A stretch of 64,000 nt of DNA. It comes from Volvariella volvacea V23 (taxonomy: Eukaryota > Basidiomycota > Agaricomycetes > Agaricales > Pluteaceae). Made by a program: the position numbers and the translations under genes. Below the pieces are notes generated by a model. The model was not told where the DNA came from. It searched no databases and saw only the letters and a list, made by a program, of their open reading frames with translations. Below, in pieces: positions 1 through 12,800 of the stretch. The DNA lies in assembly GCA_000349905.1 (NCBI GenBank), contig KB722768.1, forward strand, positions 168,505 through 232,504, in the 5' to 3' direction. Position 1 is the first letter of the stretch. Each line of letters starts with the position of its first letter.

Positions 1-819
1 GTACCAAATCTGGCGAGAAGTTCATGCATCTATCCTTAAAGGAGAACATCTATCACCAGCATCTCGAGCTACACTGAAAGCCAAAGCAGCTACTATTAAT
101 AAAGTGAATTAGTGTACATCCCAACGGGAATAAAGGATGTGGTTCAATGTAATCTCTAAGCGAGACAAGTTGTGAAACTCTAACAGGCAAATGTTTATTG
201 AATACCAGCTAAAGTATATAAAAAGAATAAGAAAGCAGATCTAAAAAATGTTCGAGAAGAACGAGAGCTTATTAAAGAGTAAATTTTTAAAGCCGCCTAC
301 ACACCCTTTACGCCTAATTAGGACGACTAACGTTTGCGTCTCTGGCCTTACCGACTGCGGGATGGAGGGCACACAAAATGAGAGCCACTGGTCGCTGCTT
401 CGGAGACCAAAAGTTGCAAGGATGATTGTCAAGTTCCTATCATTGTTCGGCACTTGGATTGATCGCTGAGATCATGACAACTTCCTGTCTCCGAGTCGGG
501 AGCGTCTGATTCTGATTGCTATTACTACTGGATTGACAAAAAAACTAATTGGATTACAACCACCTGGGGTGGCCTCTGTCTTGCAAAAAGGAAGCTTCGC
601 TCGTGGGGGTTATCGCGGAATATCGCCGCGGCGCGGTACACGGCGTATTTGCGCTTGCTTGTCTAAAGCCCTTGGTTTAGCAGCAGAACTGACACCAACC
701 CGTCATCATCACCACCACCAAAGCATACGCCGTCAGAAGAAACCACTTTGCACCAGCGCAGCTACTGGGTTTGGCCAATTCGATCACTCTGTACTTCGAT
801 CTTTTCTCTAAAGGACTTA
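1..819. other. no gene seen at left edge
   Basis: I find no convincing coding region here. The open frames are short and lack a recognisable motif. A His-rich stretch encoded near 700-720 comes from a CATCATCACCACCACCA run and is not evidence of a gene. A TATATAAA-like string near 214 has no clear gene after it. Confidence 0.4.
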
Positions 820-1413
820 TCATGATAACTCAACACAGCTATCTCGGTTTCGACTCAAGCATTTCTTTGGTCCGCGATAATTCTCCTGGACATTAAATAC
901 TGCTTGTTCGCCTCTACCAATTCTCGTTCTTTCCCCGTTCATTCGGGCCGCAATGGAATATTCTACCCGATGGGTCGTGATACCGTGATGCTCTCGGTGG
1001 TATTTATGGCTATAATGCAACACATTTTCCAGCAGAATCATGTAATCTTCGTCGGTCATGTGTCCCAGCAACGTAAATGTATCCTCACCTTGATCGGAGA
1101 CATTGTCAATAAGCGAGTATTTCTCCTTCACATCGTTATACGACTATTTGGATATGCGTTCAACTTACATCCAGGTTTGTGCCTTCCTGGCTTGCTACCC
1201 GATTCCTTTCCCTCAGCATTGCTAAACTTCGGTCAAATCACTCCTTGGCCGCTTCTCCGTTGTTTGTCTTATCCTCCACGCTATTCTCGGGTGCACCTTG
1301 ACTAAGTGAAGCGTGACCGGTTGTGCATTAAAATCGCAACCAGAGGAATTTTCTCGGCAAAATACTTTATGGACCGGCTCTCTAGCTGATGGGTGGTGCT
1401 TCTCGAGAGCCAT
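820..1413 (-). pseudogene. possible minus-strand gene remnant, unrecognised
   Basis: Two minus-strand open stretches, about 1222-1413 and 820-1131, have protein-like composition. The second contains the short motifs MTDEDYMILLEN and HYSHKYHREHHG. I cannot join them into a clean spliced model, and I do not recognise a family. It could be a decayed gene, or a real gene whose first exons I cannot place. It lies upstream of the plus-strand GH3 gene and faces away from it. This is inference from composition only. Confidence 0.2.
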
Positions 1414-1733
1414 TAATTCTCCTCTTCTCCGTCTTAGGAGGTCACCTGCTCAGCGGATAAAGTTGGCACGCACCTTGTGGGGATAATAGATGAAGTATTC
1501 CTCATTTCGTGTTGGCTTCAATGTCTTCTCTTCGCTTTTGTGGCTTTCCGGCACACTCTCGCACCAAGTAGCTTTGAATCGCTGCCATGAATAAATGACA
1601 GGAAATTCTCGACCTTTGATAGAAGAAGAATTTGGTATAAGAAGCCTCTAAATTGCCAGCTCACTCGACACCCCTCGTGTTTTGATACACACGTTTTTCC
1701 TTCCACCCTTGCTTGGGACAATAGTCATCCACC

Positions 1734-4700
1734 ATGGGCCGCTCTACGTTTTTGACGCTCCTAGCAGCGTTTTTCTCGACGTCGTACCTCGTTAACGCGC
1801 AATATGGTCCAACCTCGGGCCTTCACTTCAGTGTGGAAGATAGGGGAAGGAACCTTGATGGCTCCAGACCCATTTACAAAAACCCTCGAGTCTCAATTGA
1901 GGCCCGAGTGAATGATTTACTCCCCCGTATGACATTAGAGGAAAAGGTCGCCCAAATGTGAGTGGTTTGCAGACGTCCGTAGACAACTGTACTTACATAT
2001 CACTCCTAGCATTCAAGGAGACATCAGCGGGTGGATGGACATGCGAGATCCATTGGATAACACACTCACGTTCAACCAAACTGGGCTTGTATGCATTCTG
2101 CTCCCACCTCTTTTCTATAACTGTTCACTCATCCAGGCTGTATTTAACAGGAGGAAATGATGAGCATCAAAGCTGGTAGCATCTGGGGAGGATACCTCGT
2201 TCCGTGGGAGAAGTTCGTTTATGGTGTCACAGTTGGACAAAAGTACCTCGTCGAAAACACAACCTTGGGAATTCCTGCCCTTATCCAATCGGAGGGTCTT
2301 CACGGATTCACGAACAATGGAACCATCTTCCCTTCACCAATCGGTCTAGCTGCCTCCTTTGACCGAGAGGTAGTGAAGAAGATGGCTGCCGTCGTATCAG
2401 ATGAAGCAGAAGGCCTGGGCATCAACCACATCTTTGCTCCTGTATTGGACCTTGCCAGGGAGCTTCGATGGGGACGTGTCGAAGAAGGTTTTGGTGAAGA
2501 TCCGTTCCTACAAGGAGAATTGGGCTTGGCATATGTAGATGGTTTACAAGCCGGGAGCAGGAGAAATACGAGTAGCACGGCTGTTGCGAGAATGGCTGCA
2601 ACATGCAAACATTTTGCTGCATTCGGCACTCCACATGGCGGCTTGTGAGTCTTTGCCTCCGCCTGCTAAGGACTTTTCCTAACTACTATACCCAGGAATC
2701 TCGCACCCGTTATTGGTGGTGAACGTGAATTGAGATCCATTTATCTCAAACCTTTCCACAAAGCTTGCCTAAATGCATTATCCATCATGACCGCATACTC
2801 CAGCTATGACGGCATTCCTGCTGTCGGTGATACTCGTAAGTATTCCTTTTCAGCTAATCAGGAACTATCACTGATATTGATGTCGCGAATCAAACAGATA
2901 TGTTGGTTGACATCGTAAGTTGCATTTTGATTCACTCTTAACCTTCGTTCGGACCTAACGGGGTTTAACACCACAGCTCCGCAAAGAATGGGGTTACAAG
3001 TACTGGGTCACTTCTGATGCTGGCGCAGTGGATCTGTTGATCACACTTCACGGCACTTGCGCTGATCGCGAATGCGCGGCTAAGACTGCTGTAGAGAGGT
3101 ACAGCGGTGAAATGGGTGGAGGTGTGTCTTTCCTTATTGGTTCAAGTCGCCAAAAGCGTAACATCAATGCCACTGCTATTCAGGAACATATACATATTTG
3201 ACTCTCGTAGGTTAGTGCCTTATCAGTCGACTCCTAGTCAAGCAAGCGACTCACATTTTTTCACTCCATAGATCAAGTTCGAGCTGGCAAGGTTAGAGTC
3301 AGCTACATCGATGAGACAGTAAAGACCCTCTTGCGCACCAAATTCTCACTGGGTCTCTTTGAGAGTACGCCTTTTCTCATGATTCTATTATCACAATCTG
3401 ATAAGCTATCATTGAAGACCCATACCCATACGAGGACTACCTCAGCACTCTGCGCACACCCGAGCACAAAGAAGTTCTGCTGCAAACTGATCGGGAAAGT
3501 ATCGTTCTCTTAGAAAACAAGAACAATGTTCTCCCCTTGAGCAAGGACATTGGTTCAATTGCCTTGATTGGACCCCAAGTCGACCGTGTCACTGTGCGTC
3601 CTTGCTCCCAAATTTAATCTTAAGAAAATCACTCATAAAGCTTACTTGTAGTTTGGAGACTACGTCTTCTTCAACGCCACCCTGAACGGCGTCTCCCCTC
3701 TCGAAGGATTCAGGCAATTCCTCTCCGAGCAATCTATCTCAACCCAAATCAACTACGCAGAAGGCTGCAAGCTCTGGTCAAACGATGAATCTCAAATCGA
3801 AGCCGCCGTCTCCGCTGCTCAATCCTCTGACGTAGCAATCGTCATGGTCGGCACATGGTCATTGGACCAAACACTACTCTGGCAACCAGGAACGAACGCT
3901 ACAACTGGTGAACACCGCGATCAATTCGACCTTGGTCTCGTTGGTGCACAGTTGAAGTTGATCAAGGCCATCGAGGCAACTGGAAAACCAACAATCGTCG
4001 TGTTTGTCAGCGGAAAGCCTATCGCTGAGCCTTGGATCAAAGATCGTAAGCGTGCATGCTTCATCCATGGCGAGCGCGGTTCTGATCGTCGGATTTTACT
4101 CAGACGCTGACGCTGTCATCCAACAATTCTACCCTGGTGAACTCGGTGGTCTTGCGCTCGCTGAGATCGTGTTCGGTGCCGTCAACCCGTCTGGTAAGGC
4201 TTGGCCATCATATTCGCCCTCCATGCTGATCTGATCTGTGTCGCAGGGAAACTCCCCGTATCCTTCCCTCGAGATGTTGGAACCACCCCTGTGTTCTACA
4301 ATTACTTCAAGGGTAGCAGACCCAATGTTAACCCCGGTGCCATCCTTGATGATGGTACACTTAGATTCGGTAATCAAGTGCGTTCTAAACTCCATTGTTC
4401 TTGGTTGGATGTCTTACTTCTTCCTTGGGTTATAGTACGTCCTTGGCAGTCCCGCTCCCCTGTGGAGTTTCGGTCATGGTTTGAGTTATACTACGTTCAA
4501 CTAGTTCGTATCCGTTATCTACTACCTTACTAAGTGGTTTAGAAACTGACTATTGCTTTAACCATAGCACCAACCTTCGCCTTTCTTCATCAACAATTAG
4601 GCCTAACCAAGACTTCAACGTAACCGTCACAGTCCGCAACACTGGTTCTGTTGCAGGAAAAGAAGTAGTTCAAGTCTACCTTACGGACGTCGTTGCCTCT

Positions 4701-4982
4701 GTTGTAACACCAAACCAAGAACTCGTCGGCTTTGAGAAAATTGAGTTGGCGTAAGTCATTTTGTCTTCTTTATTATCTGTACATTTGATGAAATCATCTT
4801 CTCGTTTTTATACGCTGATCAAAAGCCCTGGAGAGTCGAAGACTGTCTCGATTAAGATCGAATCTGAGCAGCTTGCTGTTTGGACAGTCTCGAACAAGTG
4901 GCAAGTGGAGCCTGGCGAGTTCAGGATCAAGGTTGGAACCAGCGATCAGACGTTCGTGCAGACCACTTTGACGGTTCGGTGA
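1734..4982 (+). CDS. secreted glycoside hydrolase family 3 (beta-glucosidase/beta-xylosidase type)
   Basis: Exo-acting GH3 glycosidase, expected to release glucose or xylose from the non-reducing end of plant-wall oligosaccharides outside the cell. Fifteen exons: 1734-1957, 2010-2088, 2151-2644, 2696-2835, 2898-2914, 2977-3121, 3184-3210, 3272-3364, 3418-3593, 3652-4045, 4104-4193, 4247-4377, 4436-4503, 4568-4750 and 4826-4982. These sum to 806 codons (805 aa), a normal fungal GH3 length. Residues 1-22 form a signal peptide ending ...LVNA. The N-terminal barrel has GLHGF, GRVEEGFGEDP and CKHFAAFG. The nucleophile Asp332 lies in YWVTSDAG. The second domain has LFENPYPYEDYL and ends with FGHGLSYT. 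A fibronectin-III-like domain (about 700-805) contains VAGKEVVQVYL. The ATG sits in a good Kozak context (CCACCATGG). Exon 5 is only 17 nt. Substrate choice between glucosides and xylosides cannot be told from motifs alone. Confidence 0.9.
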
Positions 4983-5472
4983 TACATCAGATAGAGTTGA
5001 AGGAGTACAGTCAGGGTAGTTTCAGTGGTGAAGTAGAGTGGTTAAGAGGCGATAGAACTGAGCCTTGGTCCACTGGAACTGCTCTCTGTGCGCCAAGTAA
5101 CTTAACGTTTAATGTATTTCTTATCGTGTACAATACATCAAAGCAGGCTCGCAAAAGTTTCAACGAGAAATTTCCTCTTGCTCTACATGAAGCGGCCCGG
5201 GATATACTCACCACAAAATCAATTCGAAAAGCACCCGTTCTTTGTTGACGTGGCATATCGTAACACATAAATTGTCCGTTAAAACTATTTCGCATACAAA
5301 GAAGCTTGTGGTACTAGTGGAGTACAATACCGAACAAGGACCGAAAAGCAACCACACTCCAAGTCTGTCATCACATATTTACTCATCCTCAGAGCTGGAA
5401 CTTCCCTTTCTCCTTTCACGAGACCTTCCCACACCGCTAACCACCAAGCTTCACTCCAGGAATTAATTGACT
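4983..5472. other. convergent intergenic spacer
   Basis: Space between the 3' ends of the GH3 gene (+) and the SDR gene (-). It should hold both 3' UTRs. No other gene seen. Confidence 0.5.
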
Positions 5473-6660
5473 TTAGTTGCTCTCAGTGAAATCATTGCTC
5501 AATGAGACCTCCTTCCAGTCTTCGATCCTCTTCAAGGCCTTCTCGCACTCGTTCTTCACTATCCCGTACGAGTCGCTTCCTACTTGCAACGAGACTGGCC
5601 ATTCCTTGCCTTCCGCTACACCCGTGCCATGAACGACGTCGATAATGATTTTGACGCTCTTCTCCGGATCGCCGGGCTGGTTGCCGTTGTAGGCTGTAAA
5701 TGGAAGATTCAAAGTCAGCTATGATTGGTAAAGGAATGGGGGAGAGATAGAATACACACCTTGCAAGGCCGCATCAGTCTTTTCGGCCATCTCGCGATAA
5801 TCCTCGATACGCGTGACCAATGGCGCGCGATGACCGGGTGTAAGGAACGAGGTGCGCATGAAACCAAAGTCGACGCAGAGGCTGCGCAAGCCAAAGGGCG
5901 AGATTTCGTCATGCAAGGTCTGGTTGACGCCGCGGATGGCGAACTTTGAGGTCGCGTAGAGACCCATAAGTGGTGCAGAGCTGCATGAATGGAGTGTGAT
6001 TAGCTGATGGAAGGCCCGGGAGAATGGGAAGATAGTACTTACACCCAACCGCCAAGCGACCCGATGAAGACGACTGTTCCGGAGCGCCTTTCGCGCATGT
6101 AGGGTAAGAAAGCGCGGGTGACATTCAGTGCACCAAAGAAGTTGGTGTTGAATTGGTCGAGAGTTTCTTCAGGACTGTAGAAGATCGTGTTAAGTCTCTT
6201 TTTTGCATATAAAAAAGAGGAATACAGACGTATTCTCTTCGATGGAACCAAAGAGGATGTAACCTGGTGAGTTTATCCCAGATTGAGCACAGCGGATCGG
6301 TATTTAGATAACAACGGAACCTACCAGCGTTGTTGACGACTACATCAACGCGGCCGTGGATAGCCACCGCCTTCTTTGCGGTTTCGTGAAGAGTCTCTAA
6401 AGGCGAAGTGACGTCCAATTCGAGGACATCAGCACCTTGGGCCTTCAAGTCATCGAGCTTGTCGAGCGAGCGGCCCCGCCCAGTAGCAATGACTTTGTCT
6501 CCGCGTTTGAGAGCGGCAAGAGTCAAGACTCTTCCGAGCCCGGTTCTGCAGGAAAAGGGCGTGACGAAAGGGTGTCGCATTAGTCTCTGTCTCTCTGTTC
6601 CCTGGTGAACACGACGTACGATGTGCCAGTGATGAGCCAAACGAGCTGAGTAGAAGACAT
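5473..6660 (-). CDS. short-chain dehydrogenase/reductase (classical SDR)
   Basis: NAD(P)-dependent oxidoreductase with a Rossmann fold; substrate unknown. Six exons on the minus strand: 6620-6660, 6325-6545, 6230-6263, 6043-6174, 5760-5980 and 5473-5693. They give 290 codons (289 aa), the usual classical-SDR size. Visible motifs are the cofactor-binding TGTSTGLG (residues 11-18, joined across intron 1), the structural NNAG, and the catalytic Ser138 (FIGSLGGW), Tyr151 and Lys155 (YATSK). All catalytic residues are present, so it should be active. The start was chosen because MSSTQLVWLITG leads straight into the glycine motif after removal of a 74-nt intron. It is convergent with the GH3 gene and divergent from the HAD gene. 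Nothing in the sequence fixes the substrate. Confidence 0.88.
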
Positions 6661-7398
6661 TGCGAGTAGATCGATGAGAGATGCAATAGCAGTGCCTATC
6701 GTGTTCAAACTACAGGCTTTTATACCAGTTCAGGTGTATGCTACCTCAAGTGCCTACAAGACCTCGTCACCGTTGCCGTGCGCACGAGTGGGAGGACTTT
6801 TGACTGACATTGTATTGCTGACGCTGTTCATGCGAGGATTATTCAGAGCACAAGGGCTGTTCCCATACTGATTGGATGCATAGCAGCTTGCGTAGCAGTT
6901 TTACTTGCACAGTAATGACTAAATCCTTCAGTTCCATGTGGATCGATGACTCGCTCTCAGAGCTCTGCAGCGCCATGCCACACGAGGCCTCACGAATTGC
7001 AATATCGGCTAAACTGAGCCTGCGCGGTCGAGGAAAGAAGGACAACGAAGTCACCTCGGCTTGCCAAATATGCAAGACATTTCAGGGCCTCCTGCCCAAT
7101 AACGACTGGCCGCAACAACCTTCCAGCCGCGGTAGTTACACATAAGGCACGGTCGAAGGGAATACGTAACGCGGCACCTCGGCAACAGCCGCTATTTGTG
7201 TCTATTTTGCATCCTCGTTTCGGACAAATAACTGACGCCATCGGAAAGGAATGTCCAGCGATAGTTCTCTTCCGGACTAACACGCGCTCTTTTCTTCCTT
7301 GGAATCCTTGCAGCGATCCCTAGCTCTTTCTTTGACACGGCTGTCATACTAGTCGCTGCCTGCGCAGGCATCTCCGTGAACCAGCCCACCTGTGCGAT
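6661..7398. promoter_or_regulatory. divergent promoter region, SDR (-) and HAD (+)
   Basis: 738 bp between two divergently transcribed genes, so both promoters should lie here. I see no clear TATA box or repeated motif, and no conserved ORF. Confidence 0.4.
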
Positions 7399-9845
7399 AT
7401 GGCCGGAACGACGAGATCAGCACGTCCTCGTCCGTATATTCGTGCAGTTCTAATTGACATCTCTGGGAACCTACATGTTGGCTCCAATCCAACCCCCAAT
7501 GCTGTAGATGCACTCCAGCAGCTCCGTGCTTCTTCTATTCCATTCAGATTATGCAGTAATACTTCCAAGGAATCTACTTCCTCTCTTATCGATAAGTTGA
7601 ACAAGATGGGATTTGGGATCCCAGCGCAGCCAATCAGTGCTAACCTTGTTGGTGCCGGTGCTGGGGACCAGAACAACAATAGGATCCGTCGCGAGGTCTG
7701 GACCAGTATCGGGGCGGTGAGTCAAGTACTAAGTAACCTTGGCTTGAAAAGGTATGTCGATGCCTTCACTTGAGCTTGGTGTACGAGAAGGTGATCGACG
7801 CGTGGCCGGTCCTTGTGCCTGCATTAACTTTGCACTTACGCATCGTGTGGCGTCGCTCCATCTGTGCATCCAATGCAATAGGCCATTTACCATTCTCTCG
7901 AAATCTGCACGAGAAGAAGTCGCCTCGGCAATCCAAGTTCCCGAGGATAATCGTCCTTCCATCCTGAATTCTTCGACTGCTTCTCAGCCTTCGGCGACTG
8001 GGAACTCCCATATTAACCAGGCCAACGTGGCAACAACGAACAATGGCCAACGCGAATATGATTCTGTGATCGTCGGATTGGCTCCATCTGCCCTCAATTA
8101 TGAAAATCTCAATACCGCTTTCCGCGTCCTAATCGGAGAGCATCCGCGCAAAGGTATTATGCTTCTTACCACATATTCGCTCTTCTTTCCATTCGAAATC
8201 CTATGACTCGGTCGACATTCCAAACAGAGGCATCGTGGTTCATATACTCATATGCACCCCCGTCATGAGGCGTGCGCTGCGTAAGCTTTGCTAACCTATT
8301 TTCCTTTTCCTGCCTTCGCAGATCATCCACAACCTGGTTCTAGTGCGTTCTCTCATCCGGCGCCGGGTTCGGCTTCCGGTGATCCAAGCCTTGGTACGTC
8401 AATTACTGCTTCAGCAGGAGTAATAGACTCACCCGATACAGGGGTCGCAGGAGGAACACGCGGAGCGCTCGACGCTGCTAATACACAACAAGACGAAGCA
8501 CCCAGGGCTCTAGCAACGCCAAAAGCACGCTTAATAGCCACTCATAAAGCCAAATACTTAGAGTCAGATTCCCCGCCTGGGCTTTCACTTGGTCCAGGAC
8601 CATTCGTTTCCGCATTAGAAATTGCAGCTGGAGTCGAGGCACACGTGGTGGGAAAACCTACGCGGGCCTTCTTCGAAGCAGTAATCGGCGATTTTACGGA
8701 GGATGAGCTACGCGGAGAAGGTGTTTATGGGGGTCTGGTTAATGACCGGAGGAGTAGAACCACATCGGTCAATGCGGTCAACCGTATGGAAACAGAAGAC
8801 GGGCTGGAAGAAGCGCAAGATGACGATGGCTATCACGACACTGCTGCAAGGACGACAGCTGCTACAAGTGGATTGACGACCCATGCGGGTGTGGTAAGGG
8901 GTAATAAGACCGGCAATGAAGCTCTGAAGGATAGGGGAAGAATCGCAGTCATTGGAGACGATGTAGAGGCAGATTTAGGTGAAGGAGCCGTCGAATTGGG
9001 ATTATGGAGAGTCCTAGGTAAGTGGAACCTTGTCCCAAACCCAAACTTTCCAGATTTCCATCCCCTTTCACCTAATTGCTACCTTCTATGTCCTCTTTGC
9101 TATCCCTCTTCCCGGCTCTCTTCAACGTTTTGCGTTAGCCTGTTCGATTAAGTTCAAACCCAGCCCTTATAAACTCTAGTACTAACGTGTTCACTTTCAT
9201 TTTTGCCCTTTTGCGCTTCATTGTATGAAACGTTCATACTTCTCTTCGGCCGGCATTCCCTTTACTCGCCTTGCTCGACTCTTAACCTTACCAATCGCTA
9301 CGTGCGGCAAACTGAATCAATCAAAAAATTATGCCAAATATGCTTTGGACCTATACCTTACTCGATGGATATGGATCTTGACTGGCACTTTTCCATCTAT
9401 GCCAATCCCCCATTACGGCGATCAAAACGCGCTGGAACACTGGTTCGACCTGGCTTCACCCAAACTGCCTCGTTTACCTCAACCTTGCGTACATAACCGA
9501 ACGACACGCGCCAACTTGAACCGTTCATCCATCCGGTTGGGTCACTTCATATATACCCCCGGCGTTACCATATACGCACGTTGGGCTTGGCCCTCCTTTT
9601 CGTAAATGCGCACTTTGACACATCGCCCTTGGTTTACGGGATAATATTATCCCAACGGCTAAACAGTCCGCACCGGGAAGTATAGACCGGGCGATGAATC
9701 CAGGGAAGGAGTCGTGCCACCGAACGAAGTGGTAAATACGTTCGCCGACTTTGTGGAAAGCTTATTGGAATCGAATGGCTTGGCTTACGCTGATGACAAG
9801 GACGGCGACATCAGCTCGGGAGAACTTGGTAAGAGGGAGGAGTGA
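7399..9845 (+). CDS. HAD-superfamily phosphatase, HDHD2/LHPP-like, with large insertions
   Basis: Mg-dependent HAD hydrolase, similar to animal HDHD2 and LHPP (phospholysine/phosphohistidine/pyrophosphate phosphatases). Four exons: 7399-7751, 7882-8153, 8322-9017 and 9667-9845. They sum to 500 codons (499 aa), nearly twice the approximately 260-270 aa of animal HDHD2/LHPP. Motif I is DISGNLH with catalytic Asp20. The SN of motif II follows in LCSNTS. The cap region has IVGLAP, LIATHK and LGPGPFV. The lysine motif is VVGKPT. Motif III/IV is IGDDVEAD (Asp421, Asp422), followed by VRTGKYRPGDE after the last intron. Extra length comes from three low-complexity inserts: before the IVGLAP segment, a Gly/Ser/Thr/Ala-rich one around the third exon start, and an acidic one before GRIAVIGDD. 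The last intron is 649 nt. Part of the second insert could instead be an unspliced intron (possible donor near 8394). Confidence 0.82.
9018..9666 (+). other. long intron of the HAD gene
   Basis: 649-nt GT-AG intron, about ten times longer than its neighbours. The flanking exons join in frame (VL + VRTGKYRP), matching the uninterrupted family sequence, so it must be removed. It holds short open frames with no recognisable protein and a perfect 16-nt palindrome at 9638-9653 (GGGATAATATTATCCC). Confidence 0.7.
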
Positions 9846-12800
9846 TTTTAGGGGATGCAGGTACCAAATCTGGACAGGGGAAGGTATGTTCTATGCCTTG
9901 TGTTCTGGCCGTGACAGTGACTATGATTGGAGAAGAGTTGAAGTGATCATGAGTCATGATTACGGCGAAGGATCGCCATCGGGGATCCCGGCCTAATCCA
10001 AGGATTAATTGACGAGGGGTTCCTGCTGCGCGTCAAGACGTTCAGGTTCAACATGGTTTGGAATTAGACTGGTCTTTCGATTGTGGAGGAGTTGATTGTA
10101 AGGATTGGGTCGATAGAGTTCAAATGGATCGATTCCTGGCTCAGCGCTCGAGGCGTAATACAATTCGGCGAAGAGGTGGTAATCGTTGAATCTATGGGAA
10201 AAGCTGACTCTGAAAGGATAAGTCATCTCATTTTGCTCCTTGTATTCATTTCTTTTGTGTGGCATGTTTGCTAAGCCCTCCGATCTCATATCCGCGCTTC
10301 AGAAACACTTAGTGCCCACATGTTGAATAACATATACCAGACGAGGAATAGTTGGCGCTTGAAAAAGCCAGACGGCTGAGCTAACCTCCGTGCTCATAGG
10401 TGGTGGTCCCATTATGCGAACAAAGGAATCAGGAGTCAATCCTTTTTCAGTTTGCGCATTGCCATGAATAGTGGGCCACTGCCTCAAGCCATTTCCATAA
10501 CCTTGTACCAAACACATGCACCACACGAGTACCGGGAGCAACCCACCTTCCATTCATCCAAGACTGCCATGAGTATTGGACGGTGCTCAATGCCTCATAG
10601 GCTGGGCGAGTGCGTGTGCGTGCGCGCGCGGTTTTATCTTATCCGATAGTTTGGCGTTTTGTTCCGCATCTCCAGCACGAGGTTTGGTGCACTCAGCCCA
10701 AAGCCCACGCAGTACATATCCGCTGGGTTTTATTGGTCTGCGCGGACACCAAAATAGAGTGCCCGCTAATCAATTACAGCTTGTGGTCGGCACGCCACAG
10801 CAAAAACGCCTATACCGACATTGCCATTGAGCTATGCAACTAGTAGTGCAAACCGGCTAGTCGGCCATATTATCATCGAGGATCGCCGGTATGGCCGTCC
10901 CCTTAAAAAATTTTGCTGCGCGAAATGCGGTGCAGGCATGCTGATCGCGAGGCGTGGCATCAGTGAGATGAAGATGCTGCTCGTGATGGCGTTGGAGAAA
11001 AGTTTATTGCACGTTTTGTGGCGTGATACCCCGATACTTCCAAGTGCGGGGAATGTTGATGCCTGTTCTGATGTTTTTTTCTTTGCTAAAACATGAACTT
11101 GCGATCGTTAATGTTTCTGCTCCACGAAACGGGCGGCAGACCACGTAGACGAGGCGACAAAGCAATGAGGACTTCGTGCGATCGGGCTGTGATAGAACGC
11201 TGTCATTCAGCATTCAACATTCGAACCCTCGGTGATGCTGTTGTTTCAGTCCTTTCAGTTCTTGACAAATTGCTAACAGCTGTTGGGAACGGCCAGGATG
11301 TCACTACCTGGGTGTGCTTGTCAGCAGACCAGTCAGGCTGGCGCCAAAATCTACGTGGAACTCCCTTCCGACGTCATAGATATCATCCACGCAAAGTCCC
11401 TGCGTCATCGACCGTGTACTGCAACGTTCGAGACCGACGGTGGGTGTACGTGGCGGCTTCCCGCTGTCCCCTGGACAGCATCGTGAGACTGGTGACTCTA
11501 CAGCACTTGGTCACCGCTTGGACAGCAACGATCGTTTCCTTTTTTTGACAACCTTGCAGTGCAGCTTTTTGCTTTTTCAGGCTTGTTCTCTGGGCGTGGA
11601 GGGTAGAGAACCCGTGAATGTCTGCTTCGTTGTGGAACCCACGAGGGCCGTGCACACCGTTCGACGAGATGTTTGGAACACCCTGATACCACGTAGGGTG
11701 CTATGGTGCGTGCATGCTTCACATAGTTCGCCAATGAAAACCGAATGTGGAATAGCTTTGGACTTGTGAATTGCAAGAAGCACTGGGATGATGAAGTCAA
11801 TGACCGAATTTCATTCGAATGAATGAACAAAAGGGCACATGAACAGCAAGGAGCGCTGCACCTGTCACGCACGCAATGTCATAGTAGATGGAGATACTCA
11901 CCATCAAGAATGAACGGCAGCATCTTAACCATTTCGGTTCGATAGTTGCCTCATCAGGCGTTCTAGACTGCTGGCATCAATTCGGCTCTTTCATAAAAGT
12001 TTACACGTTGTACTTTCAATTGGTAGGCGTTTATTATAGAGGTTCTTCTTTGCTTTATATATCCCAGACGCTAACGAATGACTATGATCCGGCAGGCACT
12101 CGCCTCGATATGTTCAATGAAGTCACAATAGCAATTGGAAGAGCTGAGACACGAAAGACATATTCAGTAGATATCGGCAACGAGGCCGACCATATCACCT
12201 GTTCTCAGAGATATCGTAGGCGTAGGATGCTTCGGTGATCATTCTACTACACCTAGCCGCAATATACAGCAAGCTCAGAGAGGTAATACTCTGCCAAATC
12301 GCGGGTGGCAGCGTTCCAACGGCAAGTTGTTAATACACAGCACCCCATTAATGACCATCGGCTCCTGCGCCGAGTGAGGCGGTGTCTGCACCTGTTCCCT
12401 GCTTGGTGGCTTTACCCGGGCTAGGTTAATAAATTGAAAATTACGTTAAAGAAGACCGTGCAGGAGTCTGGGGTGATGGAGAACGCCTGCACTTTGACCA
12501 TATAAGAGCTTCGGGAGATATACTTTGCGAAACAGTTGCGCAAGAAGAGGGTGATTGGAGCGCATTGCGCCACAGGCAGCACTCCCCGTGGCTTGATACA
12601 TGTTCAAAACCGAATTCAAAGATAGCCATGCCGATGCATTGTCGAAGACGGCGGGCCAGCTGCAAAAGGATAAGATAATTTTTGCCCGGTGATTCAAAGC
12701 ACGACGATCAAATGTTGCGAGAAGTCGAGGCGTGAGTGTGGCTGATGGTAAGTGGACGGTACCATAGCCACGTGGTCGAGGCAAACAAGTGCCCAAACTC

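Noticed and set aside
533..811. His-rich open frame
   Set aside because: The His run is a simple CAT/CAC repeat; no other support for coding.
9225..9605. 126-codon open frame inside the HAD intron
   Set aside because: It lies between exons that must be joined to give the contiguous family motif, and it matches nothing.
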